From assembly GCA_905183005.1 (NCBI GenBank), contig CAJJDO010000129.1, positions 267,716 through 331,715 of the forward strand: DNA of 64,000 nt, written 5' to 3'. Position numbers and translations under genes: made by a program. Below, piece after piece: positions 1 through 13,895 of this stretch (position 1 is its first letter; each line of letters starts with the position of its first letter). The DNA comes from Paramecium pentaurelia (Eukaryota > Ciliophora > Oligohymenophorea > Peniculida > Parameciidae). Below the pieces are notes generated by a model. It searched no databases. It was not told the DNA's origin and saw only the letters and a program-made list of their open reading frames with translations.

Positions 1-1016
1 GACCAATCTTTGATAATGTTTATGTATGTTGATTTTATTAGTGGTAAAAATGAAGTAATTCACAGTCTTCATATAAATACTTAATTATAAGAAAAAGTTT
101 ATGAATACAAATTTGATTCTAAGATTTATGAAGGGAAGTGGTATTTAAGCATGATAACTATTGGATCCCAATTTATAAAATTCTAAACTTCAGAATCAAA
201 CAATTATTATGACATTTAAGATGAAATACCTATATTCAATACATTTCAAATCATAATTGGTGGTACAGGAATTGTAAATTAATTATAAATAAATTTAGGT
301 CAGTCACAAATACTATCTGGGGATATTTAGAGGAAGATTATCTAAGCTTATAACCATAGAGGATGAAGTAAACTAAAACTTAATTTGGGTTCTTTCTAAC
401 TGCTATGTACCTATAAACATAAATGGAGGATAAACAATTTACTTAATAAATGATGTGTAAATTTTTAAAGGAAATACATAATTGATAAAAGAAATAGATT
501 AGGTAGGCAAGAGTTTTCGCTTTTTTTGTTGGGTTAAATATGATTTTTCAGAGGCAAGTTTCACAACAACCTATTTATTACTTAGACTTACAATATTCAA
601 GAATTATGGGGATGAATTGAGATTAGGTGATGAACTGGCTAAAATCACTGTAGATTTAGACAACTCACAACCTTAAAATTGTGGTTATGATGTAATTTCC
701 CATATGTATTCTACCCCAAATTTCGGTCCTATAAATGAATAATACTAGTAAAGACTTAATTTTCGAGATTATGGTGGATACTTTTATCAATAATTATAAT
801 AGTGGCATATTGTTTCATTCTTTTACAGATAAACTGATGGCCCTTCTGTGACTTTTAATTTTATTTCTTCAAATAATATTATTCATGAGAAATTTCCTGA
901 AGAATATGCTTAAGGATTATTTACTAACACTAAATATTATGCTATTATTGGAAGTGATAGAACAATATAATAAAAATTGAGAGGTCAAATCGCTAATGCA
1001 AAATTTGAGTATAATT
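1..1016 (+). repeat. Duplicated contig end (partial copy of the gene at 1123-10161)
   Basis: This stretch matches 1369-2384 at a constant offset of 1368 bases and stops at a single N (1017). It carries the LamG-like N-terminal part of the following gene, including that gene's first 25-nt intron (here 274-298). The abrupt end at an N and the near-perfect identity point to two overlapping contigs placed side by side, not to a biological tandem repeat. It should not be counted as a second gene. Confidence 0.9.
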
Positions 1017-1017
1017 N
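1017..1017. other. Single-N contig join
   Basis: A lone N separates the duplicated end of one contig from the next contig, which begins about 105 bases upstream of a gene start. Confidence 0.9.
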
Positions 1018-1122
1018 ATGATTTAAAATTATATGATTTCGAAAAACGCAATAAAAATAAAAATAGTAATTATGCTCTATATTATAGATAGGAATATATA
1101 TTCTGGAAGTATTGTGAAACTT

Positions 1123-4100
1123 ATGATTGCTACAATCCTATATATTGTTTAGGGTTGTCAATATACAGATTATGAAGAAAGTTTGCTAAGTAAAAAAAAT
1201 TAAATAGAAAAAACAATAATTTATTCGTAAGGTTCAACCCAATCATTTGCTTTTTGGAGTTTCTGTATTCCAGCTTGGGAAGTTGATGGCTATCCACAAG
1301 TTGAGGAAATGATGTTTGAAGATAATAGAAATTAATAGCTTCTATTTTTGATAAATTCAGGGCAAAACGACCAATCTTTGATAATGTTTATGTATGTTGA
1401 TTTTATTAGTGGTAAAAATGAAGTAATTCACAGTCTTCATATAAATACTTAATTATAAGAAAAAGTTTATGAATACAAATTTGATTCTAAGATTTATGAA
1501 GGGAAGTGGTATTTAAGCATGATAACTATTGGATCCCAATTTATAAAATTCTAAACTTCAGAATCAAACAATTATTATGACATTTAAGATGAAATACCTA
1601 TATTCAATACATTTCAAATCATAATTGGTGGTACAGGAATTGTAAATTAATTATAAATAAATTTAGGTCAGTCACAAATACTATCTGGGGATATTTAGAG
1701 GAAGATTATCTAAGCTTATAACCATAGAGGATGAAGTAAACTAAAACTTAATTTGGGTTCTTTCTAACTGCTATGTACCTATAAACATAAATGGAGGATA
1801 AACAATTTACTTAATAAATGATGTGTAAATTTTTAAAGGAAATACATAATTGATAAAAGAAATAGATTAGGTAGGCAAGAGTTTTCGCTTTTTTTGTTGG
1901 GTTAAATATGATTTTTCAGAGGCAAGTTTCACAACAACCTATTTATTACTTAGACTTACAATATTCAAGAATTATGGGGATGAATTGAGATTAGGTGATG
2001 AACTGGCTAAAATCACTGTAGATTTAGACAACTCACAACCTTAAAATTGTGGTTATGATGTAATTTCCCATATGTATTCTACCCCAAATTTCGGTCCTAT
2101 AAATGAATAATACTAGTAAAGACTTAATTTTCGAGATTATGGTGGATACTTTTATCAATAATTATAATAGTGGCATATTGTTTCATTCTTTTACAGATAA
2201 ACTGATGGCCCTTCTGTGACTTTTAATTTTATTTCTTCAAATAATATTATTCATGAGAAATTTCCTGAAGAATATGCTTAAGGATTATTTACTAACACTA
2301 AATATTATGCTATTATTGGAAGTGATAGAACAATATAATAAAAATTGAGAGGTCAAATCGCTAATGCAAAATTTGAGTATAATTATGAAGAAAATACAGA
2401 ATTGAATATTGGTATTATAATTATATCATAAGGTAGGCTGTCATTAAACATGCAGTAAATGTAATGGTCCATTATCAACAAATTGTTTAGAATGTGATAG
2501 TAACAAAAATAGAATATTCTCAGAAGACTTAAAGATTTGTTCTTGCAAATATAATTTTATTGAATAATAAGATGAGTGTAAATCATACACTCAGATTTAT
2601 TCTAATATATAAATCTTAGATGTTTTCTTAGATTAGAATAACTTAATTTGTGAGTATGGATATTTCTACTTACCTACAATCAAGGAATGTATTAAATGGT
2701 ATGATTTTTAATTAAACTAATAAATAGTCCATAAGAGAATAAAGTTACTATTCTATGTGCTGATTGTCTCATTTATCCAAATACTTGGTATTAAAAACCT
2801 GTGTGTACAATAGACTATATAGTTGATAGTGATTCTGAAAAGCCAGCTTATAGATTAGAATAGAGGTCTACTTTTAATTATGATGTCTATTTGATTGATT
2901 AAGATGCTAATTTAGTATTAATTAATGGAGTTGAAAATTATTGTAATGGTGAAAATGATCTTCCAAATTTCTTTAATATAGAAAAGCAAACTCATTTGTT
3001 TGAAACTTTTTACATTATGTGTAAATAGGATCATTATTTTGAAAATAATAAATGTTTGAAGTCTGTATAACATTGTATTAAATCACATTATTGGTTTTAA
3101 ATTTGTTAATAATGTGAAAATGGATATTATTTATATAATAATATTTGTGTAATATGTGAAAATTTTTGCACTAAATGTCAGATGATAAATTATGAATATT
3201 ATTAATAGTATTAGTGACTTTAATGTCCAGATGGATATGAGATTAATAATAAACAAGGTTGTACAAAATGTGGTCATAATTGTTAGATTTGCAAATTTTA
3301 GTAAATGTAGAATTCTGATATATAACTTTTAAGATGTTTAAAATGTGTACATGATCAAAAATATTATATTTCATTAGATGGTGAAAATTGCTTTGAAAAT
3401 CAAATACAAAATTGTCTTTATGCTTTTGAAGTATCAAGAAATGATAATAAAATTAACTCATTAGAATATGAATTTAATACAATTTAAAGTGGTTCTCTCT
3501 CCATATGCGGATAATGCTAAGAAAAATATACCTATAATATTGATACGAATCAATGTGAATCATAATAATCTGCTGAATGTTACTATAGTTATAGTTACAT
3601 AACACCACAAGCTTTAATAAAAGAAGTCTGTTTATTTGGACCTAAAATAAATACAATCGTAGATCCTATATCATTCATTACTGAAAGCCCTTGTCTTAAT
3701 TATAATTGTCACATTTGTATGATTAGATAAATCAATATAAAAGTCTCTTACATTTGTCTTGAATGCAATAATGGTTATTATGCAGAAAAACTGTCTGGAT
3801 ATTGTCTACCTTGTCCTTAAGAACTAAAATGTTAAGTTTGTTATTAATAACATAAAATATCCAAAGATAATTGGAAGAATTAAATTCGTGCCTTTTATAG
3901 GTCTATCATAGATGATGACTTACAATCACATTCATTTATTGAATATGGTCTTAGTTAAGATATTGGAGATTATGAGATTGTCTGCCAATTTTGTATTGAT
4001 GGATATTAACTTCATAATGGAAAATGTATTCCAGTCTGCCCTAGTTCTTGTTTAAAATGTAAAATAATAAATGATGAGAATATCTGTATCTAATGTCCAT

Positions 4101-7100
4101 AAATTCAAGGCAAAAGAAGTTTAAGTGTATAAAATAATTAATGTATATAATGTCCTGCATTTTGTGTAATTTGTCGTATTAGAGAATAAGAAGAAATAAA
4201 ATTAATTAATCCAGTTTTTAATAATTTGGACTTTTATTATTATTCAAATTAGTGTTTATAAAAATAACTAGGATATTATGATAAAGATTTGAAAATGTAT
4301 GTTGATTGTCCTTAAGGTGCTTGTATGAAAGAACTGTACTTAAGTTTATTGTTGTATTGTTAAAAAGAAGAATATGATAAAGAGATTTAATTTTTGAAGA
4401 GTGAAGAAGATGTTAAAAGCTTTAAGCAAAAGAATATATTAATTGATGATTTATTCTCAAATTCTAGTTTTCCATAAGTATTTTTTTAAATAAATCTTTT
4501 AGTTCGAGTAACCAGAATTTTATCAGATGGCCAATGAGTAGGTTGTCAAATCTATAATTATCACAATTCATAGTTTAAAACCTTAAAATTGCATAATCAC
4601 TAATAATAATAAAAGTATTAAACAAAAATTTAGTTAAAATATCTTCTCAGCCATGTATTTAATTTTATATAATTTAGAAATGTTCAATTGGAACTTTATG
4701 GAAATGAGAATACAATTTTTTAATATGATAAAACAATTTAGATTGTAAACTTCAAGAAAGTTATTTTTAATGGAATAATTTTATAACCATCTATATATTT
4801 TGGTTTTAAGCAATTATTTTTTAACAGTATCTTTGAATAAACAATACAATTAATAAATACCAGATATATAAGTGACTTTAAATATTAATTTTAATCTTAA
4901 ATTTTAATATGGAATTCCACAGATGTTCTGATATCTACTTTTACAATTTAAGATTTAATTTTAAGTGATGTCTAAGCATTTATTTTAGTGGAAAATATAA
5001 ACTCTATTCAAAAAATTATTATTGAAAATATGAATGTGATAAATTGTAAATTCAACATGCTTAATGTTTTCTAATTTAATACTAAATCTACTGACTAATT
5101 AATTTTCTATTAATCAAATTTTAACTCAATCTGGTTTTATGCATCAAAACTAATATATTCAACTTCTGGATCTCTTCTAATTTAAGATACTGTAATTTAA
5201 TAATGTGTGATAAAAGATGTACTAAATTTAATTGGAGGAAACTTATTGATGTAAATATAAATTAAATAAGTTTTAATATAAACAAATAAAATAGTCTATT
5301 CGAAGATATTTGGTATGGGTTATAAATTTGTTACTATTTTCTTTCATTTTATTAAAAATGAAATTTTGGATTATTCTTCACTTATTAGCAATTATAATTC
5401 TTAAGTAGAAACAGTAGATATTACACAAATTGAATTTTCATTAAATGTATATGACAAATCATCTAATTTTATTAGCATAAGAAACGATCTTTATACATAT
5501 AAATAAATTAAATTTAATAGTTTGACACTTCATGTCAATGTACTTAATAGTAAATTTAATTAAATATCGCCCTTTAACCCAAAAGAATTTCTTATTTTCT
5601 TAGATGTATAAGATTTAGAAATAAACAATTTGGTCATCACAAAAGGTTTTGGAATTACAGATATTGTAGTCTAAAAAGGAAGATTTTTGAAATTACGTTA
5701 AGTACAAATTCTATAGGATAAATCATATTAAATTTAAGGACTTCATTAATATGCAGATTGTGTTGAAAGTGAAGCAGAAACAAAATATTCCTTTACATCA
5801 CTCTATCTTTATAATATCGAGTCGATTGAAATATAAGAATTATTAATCGAATCTGTTACAATGATAAATAATCCAATCATACATATTCTATAACCTGAAT
5901 CATACTTTAATATTATTATTTCAGAATTATATTTCAAAAATAACCTCGTTTTGATATTAAATTCTTAGGACTAAGCCTCTATTCTTTAAATAACATCCCA
6001 ATCATATTCATTTATAACTATTTAAAATTCAGTAATGGAAAATAATCTAATGCATTAATATCGTCAAAATGATTAAATAAACTCAGCATTACTTTTTAAC
6101 TTTGATTGTTCCGAATGTACAACTAATCTTGAAAATCTAACAATTTAAGCAAATCTAGTTACTAATTCGACATAAGGCATTCTTTTTTTGAAATCAAATA
6201 AAATAATAATGAAAAATGCTGTGTTTAGATTTAATTGTATTTCCAATTTTAGCATTTTGCAACCTCATATATTATGGGGATTTACAAATGATCAAAAAAT
6301 ATTTTTAGAGAACATTATAGACATTTTTCCAATCAAAGTATCAACAGGAATTGTTAAATTAGAAGGCAAAGAGATTGAAATAAATAATGTAAGCATATCA
6401 AACTCCACTGGTACTGGATTTTATATATCTCTTTTGAATGAGGCAAGTTGTGTAATTAGTGATATAGTATTCACTTCATTAAAATCATTATTTTTGGAAA
6501 AAAATGAAAATGGAGGAGCTATTGTATTAGATACTACACAAATTTTTAATGCAACTATAAAAATATAAACTATTAGATTGAGCAATATTTAATGTAGATA
6601 AAAGGGTGGTTTTATATATTTAATTAATGGACAAGGTGAATCTCAAATTTTCATATCTAATGTCATACTTTAAGATGTATATGCTCTTTAAGGATCAATT
6701 ATTTATAGCGAAATTTCTGCTTAATCAAATACATCTAAATTAATAAATCTATAAAATTTTCATATAAAGAATACTCAAAATAACCAATTGAGTTTCTTGA
6801 GTCAATTTAATAATTTAGATGACTTAGATGAATTTTAGTAATTAAGTTATTAAAGATATTTGATTTGCATTTATAATGCATAAACTATTGTAATATCAAA
6901 TTTCTCAATTTTCAATCTAAAATATGAATCATTCCTTTATGTAACCAATACATTTTAGATATAAATCAAAAAAATTGTAATAAGTCAATCAATATTCTTG
7001 AATGCTGTTATATAAATAGATAGCAAAAAAAGAAATACTACTATTTTTATGAGTGATTTACATATATCAAATATTTCTATTTTTGCTGTTATTCCAGATA

Positions 7101-10100
7101 AATTTGAGTGCTTAATCTAATAGATTAATCCAATGCCTTACTAAACTTTTTCATGTTTGAACCAATACCTTAACAGGATATCACCTAAGAATTTAACTTA
7201 ATTTTATGAAAATTAGTAAGATAAAAAGGCAGGATGTGTTATAAATAAGATGAAAATACAAAATAGAAATGAAAATTTGAGTGTTATTGATATCATTCCA
7301 TTTAAATCCAATATGACAATCTTATAAGTGTAATTCTAAGACATAGATTGTGAAAATTGTTAGAATGGTTTATTTAACATACCCATAAAAGAAAGTTAAA
7401 GTATTTTAGATATCAAATATATCAATATTTATAGAAATAAATGTGGTAAATCCAGCTGTATAAATATTTACAATAATATCCAATCTCGTCGTAGACTATA
7501 AAAATTAATTCCATATGTCAATAATAAAACTTACTAAGTAAATGTATTAAATTACATATGCTAATAAAATCAGGGATATGAAGGTACATGTTTAAGAGTA
7601 TAAAATATTACAACACTGATTCTTTCTTCTACTTTTAAAAATAATATTGCTGTTCATAAAGGAGGCGCAATTTTAGTTATTGGAATACAAGATTTCTTTA
7701 TAGAACGATCAATAATTATTGAAAATATTGCAAATATTGGAGGCGGAATATTTATGACTGATTAAATGATTTAAAATATGACGCTTTTAGATTCATACTC
7801 AATTGATAATAATGCAAAAAAGTATGGAAATGATGCAGCCCAAGTTCCTTCATAATTGGCTGTTTCAATAGATACTGTAAACTATTTATAAAAGAGAAAA
7901 ATACTTTAAACAGAAAATCTTGTAATAGAGTAAGTATAAATAAAGGAGTATGAAGTTATGAAGAATGTGTTATCTAATACTATCTATTTTCCGAATGGAT
8001 AAACTATCTCTTAATATAAATACTTTGATTGGCAGAAAGAAGAATATTAACCATACAAATTGCATTTAAGAATAGTAGCCTAAGACCAATATGATTCTAT
8101 TATAAAAAATTTAGAGAAAACATAATGTACAATTAAAGGTAGATTACTTGATGATGAAATAGAAAGGGAATTTACAACTAATTTTACAAATTTAGAACAT
8201 ATTGAATTTGATAATTAAGATTATAATTTGGATAAAATGATAATATATCTAGATGATGAATTAAATATGACTTTACAACTTTAGTTTAACTGTAGTTCAA
8301 TTTATATTCCAGTAATAGGAAAATAACAATAAATACAATCCTACCATTAAAATTATTATTTGAGAATGAATGTTAAATCATTACCATGCCAATTGGGTGA
8401 AATTAAGAAGATTTAAACTAAAATCTGTGTCCCATGTGATCCTGATTAGGGATAATATTCATTAGTAATTAATGCTCAAAAATGTTAAATCAAAGATGAC
8501 GTCTCAACAATAGAAATTAAATCAGCCTAACTTAATCTGAGAGAAGGATATTGGAGGCCCTATATTAATACTTATTCAATCAGTTAATGTATTAATTTAC
8601 TCCAAAATTGTAATGGAGGTTGGTCTCAAGGGGATAATTCTTGTACTGTTGGACACATAGGTGCTTTGTGTGAAGAATGTGATTTATATGACTCTCGAGG
8701 ATATGGATAGTTTTCAACAAGCGTTAAATATTCTTGTGCTTCTTGCGTAAATAATTTTACAAACATTATCATTATCACTTTGATTACCATTAAGTAAATT
8801 GTTAATAATATTTTAGGACATTAATTTCTATCTTAATTTCTGTGAAAAGCACATTAGCATTACTTGAATAGATTGCAACTCAAATTTAAATGACAAAATT
8901 AAAGTTCATTAAAAAATAAAAATATTCTTAATCTGCTATTCTCATAAAAATGCTTACTAATCATCTGTAAATATTAACGGCCATAACTACTTTTAAAATA
9001 GATTTTTCATTTGTTTTAACTAATTCCATAAATTCAAAAGGAAATCCCATCCAAACAATGACATATTCATTAGATTGCTTTTTAATTTAAATGTTCTCTG
9101 TGGAAATTCATTATGCTAGAATAATATGGTAATTAATCATGCCATTCATATACATCATTTTTTTTTTAGGAATTTACAACATTATTGTAAAATTTTGTTC
9201 TACTGAATATAGTTTGAGTGTTATCACCACTACATTCATATATATATACATTTAAAATTAACCAAATCTAATTGGAGGTTTTATTTCCTTAATATCTTTT
9301 CGCTCAATATCTGGATATTAATGGATTCAAGCTAACGTAGCTTATAGGTATGATACTCCCTAGCACTTTATTTGGTTGGCAGTCTTTTGCTTGCCAGGAC
9401 TATTTCTATTTGCATTTCTCATACCATCTCTATTTTTTATCTCCTTATACATTAACAGAAACATTTTGAATGAGAAAAGAATTAGACAGAAACTTGGATA
9501 TTTGTACAATGAATATAAAACTAGCGCTTATTTTTGGGAAATTGTTAAAATTGTGGAAAAAGAGTTGGTAATCATCTTTCTATCATATTATGACGACGAT
9601 ATTATTCAGAAAGGCACTCTTGTTTTACTTGTTGTTTATTTATATTCAGAATTAAATTATAGATTTAGGCCATATAAAATGAGTACTCTTAATAACTTAG
9701 ATGCCCACTCAGCAAAGGTTTGTTAAGTTTCCATCATTTTGGGATGTGGAATATACATCAATTAATTATATGGCAATATTGAAACTTAAATACCTTACTT
9801 CTTAATCTTAGTCGTACTCAATTTCTTTTACTTATTGATGCTTCTTAATTAAATATTAAAATCTTACTGGGAGGACTTAGATGATTAATTGGACAAATTG
9901 AGGGAAAAGATAATTGCTATAGCTCCTTGGACTATGGATTATCCATGTCTCAGAATCTATTTAGAGAGTAGTATTAAGAGAAGGAAACGTGTTTAAGGAT
10001 AGTACCAAAAGATTAAAAAATATTTACTTAGTTATGCCAAGCCCATCAAAGAGCTGAAAGACAATCTCAATTCTATTTAAAACGAAATTCGACCATCCAT

Positions 10101-10161
10101 TAATATGTCCATAACGATCAATTAAATAAGAATATTTAAAGAAATTTAGAAATAAATATGA
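1123..10161 (+). CDS. Giant secreted/membrane protein: LamG-like, Cys-rich, beta-helix, multi-TM (gene A)
   Basis: With TAA/TAG as Gln and four introns removed (1642-1666, 2412-2436, 2699-2727, 8794-8816; 25, 25, 29 and 23 nt) the span gives exactly 2,979 codons. In order: a short hydrophobic N-terminus (signal-like), a LamG/concanavalin-like region to about residue 400, Cys-rich repeats (nt 2440-4480), a long Asn/Ile-rich region typical of right-handed parallel beta-helices (nt 4600-8300), a conserved block with GHIGALCEECD (nt 8650-8690), then several TM helices (nt 8750-9880) and a basic cytosolic tail. It is a paralogue of the gene at 49605-58285. The function of such ciliate proteins is not known to me; a surface role is inferred. 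Two in-frame TGAs (3215-3217, 4535-4537) interrupt it; the first sits where the repeat pattern expects Cys. They may be nonsense mutations or errors, so the gene could be decaying. Confidence 0.8.
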
Positions 10162-10755
10162 GGATTAGAATGGCGATTATTAAATTATATAAATATTATC
10201 ATCAGTTAATTTTTATCATGAATTTATAGTTTAAATAGAAATATTCTTGAATAAATTCTCTATCTCAATTTATATTCATTTCAATAAAATTCTTCAATCT
10301 GTAGATAAGGTATAAAAAACAATCAAATATTTAATCCTTAACTAATTTTTTGAAAAATTCAAATAAATATTGATTGAGAAGAATTAATAGAATTTTTTAT
10401 ATGGCAAACTTACTTATTGTTTTCTTAATCCTAAAGAATATACTTAATATTGTTATAAGAATATATCATTTGTTTTCTTTCAAAAATATATCTGCTCATT
10501 TTTATAACAAAAAAATGTATTTTATATAATTCTTTTCTGTCAGATAAATAATGAATCAAAACAGCAACTGATTAGAATATCAAATTATCCATTAAATTGT
10601 TGTATTTTATCTCTATGACTAAAACAAAAAATGAAGCCTTATTAAAATTTTTGAAATTATAGAGGATGATAAATTATAGTATTTAATAGAATTTCAAGAA
10701 ATTCTATCAATTTAAATTAACTAAAAAAATTTAATTAAATAAATAATAAAAAAAT
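10162..10755 (+). other. Intergenic or upstream exons of the SecA-like gene
   Basis: Gene A stops at 10159-10161. From about 10165 one frame stays open to about 10610 and has coding-like composition (it reads ...YGKLTYCFLNPKEY... near 10400). A possible 35-nt GTA...AAG intron (about 10601-10635) would join it to the frame that runs into the ATG at 10756. I could not find a convincing start codon, and with only one stop codon in the code an open frame of this size is weak evidence. It is either the N-terminus of the next gene or intergenic DNA. Confidence 0.35.
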
Positions 10756-12460
10756 ATGGCGGAGTTGATCGAGAATAAAAATTGGTCAGCAGAAGAAAAT
10801 CAGAATTTGCAATCCATTATAATCTAAATGAATTTGAACTAAAACTAAAAATCACTTTTAAATGAATAAATTCAAAGATTTTAGAATTCAGAAAAAGTCA
10901 TATAGTTACTTCTGGAACACTTTAATAATTGGGATAAATTTCAAGAGTGCTTGATTAAAGAGATGTCTCAAACTATTGAAATTGAAACAGATTGGACCCA
11001 TTAAGAATTATTAAATTTACATTAGAGATTATCTTAATAAATTGAAAGTGAAGAGGAAATTAATGAAATTATTTAATTTGTTTAATTAAATAAAATAAAT
11101 GTAAAAATTGTAGAGGAGGCTACAAAATTTGAGTTTAAAACAGCTAACTAATTTATGTAATTAGTAGGTATTATTTTTGAATAAAGCTTAATTAAAGATA
11201 AATAAGAGCTAATCATTACTTAACCCAATACCGAACAAGATCAAACATCATAAGAGTAGACAATAAAGGATCTCTTTTAAGAATTTAATTCAATTAATTA
11301 AAGATCTAATGAAGAATTATAAAATTTACTTTAATAAGTGTATTAATCGCTTAATAACAAACAAGAATTAGATTTAAACTTTGATAATTTTACAAGCTCT
11401 CCACAATTACAGTATGAAGATCTAATATTTTTGTGTTTAAAAATAAAAGAACACTTTTCATATTATCCAAGACCAGTCTAATTATTGTCAGTAATAGAGT
11501 TATACAATCACAATCCTAATTAAGGACGATTGGCTTAAATTTTTACTGGGGAAGGAAAAACTCTAATCATAGCTTTGCTTGCAATTCTGTTGAGTTAAAA
11601 GAAAAATTCTAATGTTGATGTAGTAACTAGCTCTCCTGTTTTGGCAACTAGAGATGCCGAATAATTGGAAGAATTTTATAAAAAATTTTAAGTTTCTGTA
11701 TCTCATAATATTGGTGGATCAAAAAAAGTTCCTTAAGGAATGCTACCATGTTATAATTCCAAAGTAATTTATGGAGATCCTCATAGTTTTTAAGCTGATA
11801 TTTTAAGACATGAATATTCAGAAAGAGGAACTATGGGTGATAGAAAATAAGAATATATTATTGTTGATGAAGTTGATTCTATGCTTATTGATGGAAATAG
11901 TAATAAGACATTATTAAGTTTTATGTGCCAGGAATGCTTGATTTAAATAAGGTACTCAGATTAATCTGGGATGAAATATGTAAGACAGAACAAAACTTAT
12001 CAACAGAATAAAAAGTTATGATTATTGATGATGAAAATTATTATAGTGTTGATTTGAAAGAATATATAGAATCTACTTTGAATATCTAGTTAAAAGATGT
12101 ATTAAACTAATTTATCCCAAAATACAGATTAAACTATATAGAGTTTATGAAGAAAACTTGGATTGAAAATGCCATTCATGCAAAATATAATCTCCATTAA
12201 GATTACCATTACAAAATAGAAAATAACAATGTTAGAATAATTGATTATTAGAACACAGGAGTTATTCATGGAAATAATATGACATGGGAAAAAGGATTAC
12301 ATCAATTTGTATAATTAAAGCATAATCTTCCAATTAGCCCATTATCAATTAACACAAATTTATATCGAATGTTACTTTTTTTAAAAGATACAAGAATAAA
12401 ATTTTAGGGCTGACAGGTACATTAGGTTCATAGGTTACAAAAAATCTATTGGCTAAGTAG

Positions 12461-12550
12461 TATTGTGATATTTATTACAAATTTCTATTAGGAGTTAATG
12501 AAAATAAAAATAATGTTTGATAATTAATTTTTAAATTGAAAGTTATTCAA
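12461..12550 (+). mobile_element. Candidate retained IES (90 bp, TA-bounded)
   Basis: It lies between the LTGTLGS motif and the VDFVFMPP block of the SecA-like gene, where the family normally has only a few residues. It starts with TATTGTGA (7 of 8 positions of the Paramecium IES end consensus TAYAGYNR), ends in ...CAA before a second TA at 12551, and contains the in-frame TGA at about 12522. Removing it so that one TA remains joins LLAKQ directly to QNNVDFVF. The length is a multiple of three, so frame restoration is not itself a test; the case rests on the TGA, the end sequence and the family spacing. Confidence 0.5.
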
Positions 12551-13764
12551 TAGAACAATGTAGACTTTGTTTTCATGCCTCCTTACAAAAAGAGACAATT
12601 AAAAGAAGAGCTAGGATTAGCAGCCCCAAATGAAAATGAATGGAAAGATGCTATTCTATAGGCTGTTTAAAAATAAATGAACAAAAAGAGAGCAGTTCTT
12701 ATTATTAATCGGACAATTTAAGACGTCAATAATATTTAATAACATCTACAAAAAAATAATCTAAAATCTGTAGTATATTATGATGACAGCTAAAAAATAG
12801 ATCATGAGATAAAGCCTAATTCTCTTATAATTGCTACTAATTTGGCTGGAAGAGGAATAGATCTTATTTCTAACTAAGAGTTAGAAAATAATGGAGGTCT
12901 GCATGTGATAATGTCATTTTTACCTAGAAATATTAGAATTTAACAATAAGGTTTTGGTAGAATAGGTAGGCAAGGTAAAAAAGGTACTGCTTAACTTATA
13001 GTTAATTTGGAGGAAAATCTTTATATTGGTTAATTATAATTAGATACTATTGAAGATGTTATTGCTTTTTATGTTTAAAAAGTTAATTCATCCTATACAA
13101 AATTAGATCTCCTTGTATATTTAAGAAATTTTAATGAACAATTTTACTCAGATGAAATAGAATTGGATATGAAAAGATTAGAAAATGAGGATAGATGCTT
13201 TGAAAAGTTTTGCGAAATTGCAAAAGGCATGGTTAGTTTCAAGCAGAATTATGCAGCTTTCTAAGCTTTGGAAGAAAAATGAGGCCTTTATTTGGAATAA
13301 CATCAAGAGACTGGATTAAATGAAAATGAAATTGAGAAAATTTTGAAAGAAAATGATGTCGAAAATCCAAAGTATTTGATTTTACAAGGATTGGAAAAAG
13401 ATAATCTTAATATGTTTAAGAAGGCTATTCAAATTTAAGATAACGATCCTTCTGCATATTATTATAAAGGATTATATGAAATAAAACAGTAAGAATTTAA
13501 AAAAGGAATGGAATCATTATTGAAAGCAAAATAACTATTTCAAAATAAAATTGATGATGAATAAGGATTTTAAACAGCATTTGATTTAAATAGATTATAG
13601 ATAGAATAATTTTCAAAAGATCCTTAAGAAAATTAAAAATTTTAGAAAGAAAAATAAACTTAAATGTTGCCATAACTTGATCTTGATAATAATCCTTTTT
13701 CATAATACTCATATCCAGATTAAAAATAATAGAAACCTCAATAGATTAACTAAGAAGATTCTCA

Positions 13765-13895
13765 TCAACATAATCATATATCTAATCAACATAATCATAT
13801 TCCTAATCAACGTAATCATATACCTAATCAACATAATCATATACCTAATCAACATAATCATATTCCTAATCAACGTAATCATATTCCTAATATCC
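13765..13895 (+). repeat. 21-bp tandem repeat encoding HNHIPNQ units
   Basis: About six copies of a 21-bp unit (cataatcatatacctaatca and variants) encode HNHIPNQ/RNHIPNQ inside the SecA-like gene. Copies alternate His and Arg at one position (cat/cgt). Both strands give long hydrophobic-looking open frames in the other phases; these are shadows of the repeat, not genes. The His-rich unit might bind metal, which is inference only. Confidence 0.85.

Noticed and set aside
1..2384. Tandem duplication of the gene A N-terminus
   Set aside because: The copies meet at a single N and are practically identical, which fits an unmerged contig overlap as at the other N joins.
4480..4600. An IES around the TGA at 4535
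   Set aside because: No pair of in-phase TA sites with convincing IES ends was found, and the frame is unbroken on both sides.
10100..10760. Gene A and the SecA-like gene as one fused gene
   Set aside because: Gene A closes exactly at the TGA at 10159 with a tail that matches its family; the open frame beyond is in a different phase and no intron joins them cleanly.
3215..13282. TGA might encode Trp or Cys in this organism
   Set aside because: Intact genes (C39-like, gene C, STAND gene, eIF4A-like) all end in TGA and use TGG for Trp; only a few TGAs are internal and they occur in genes that look damaged.
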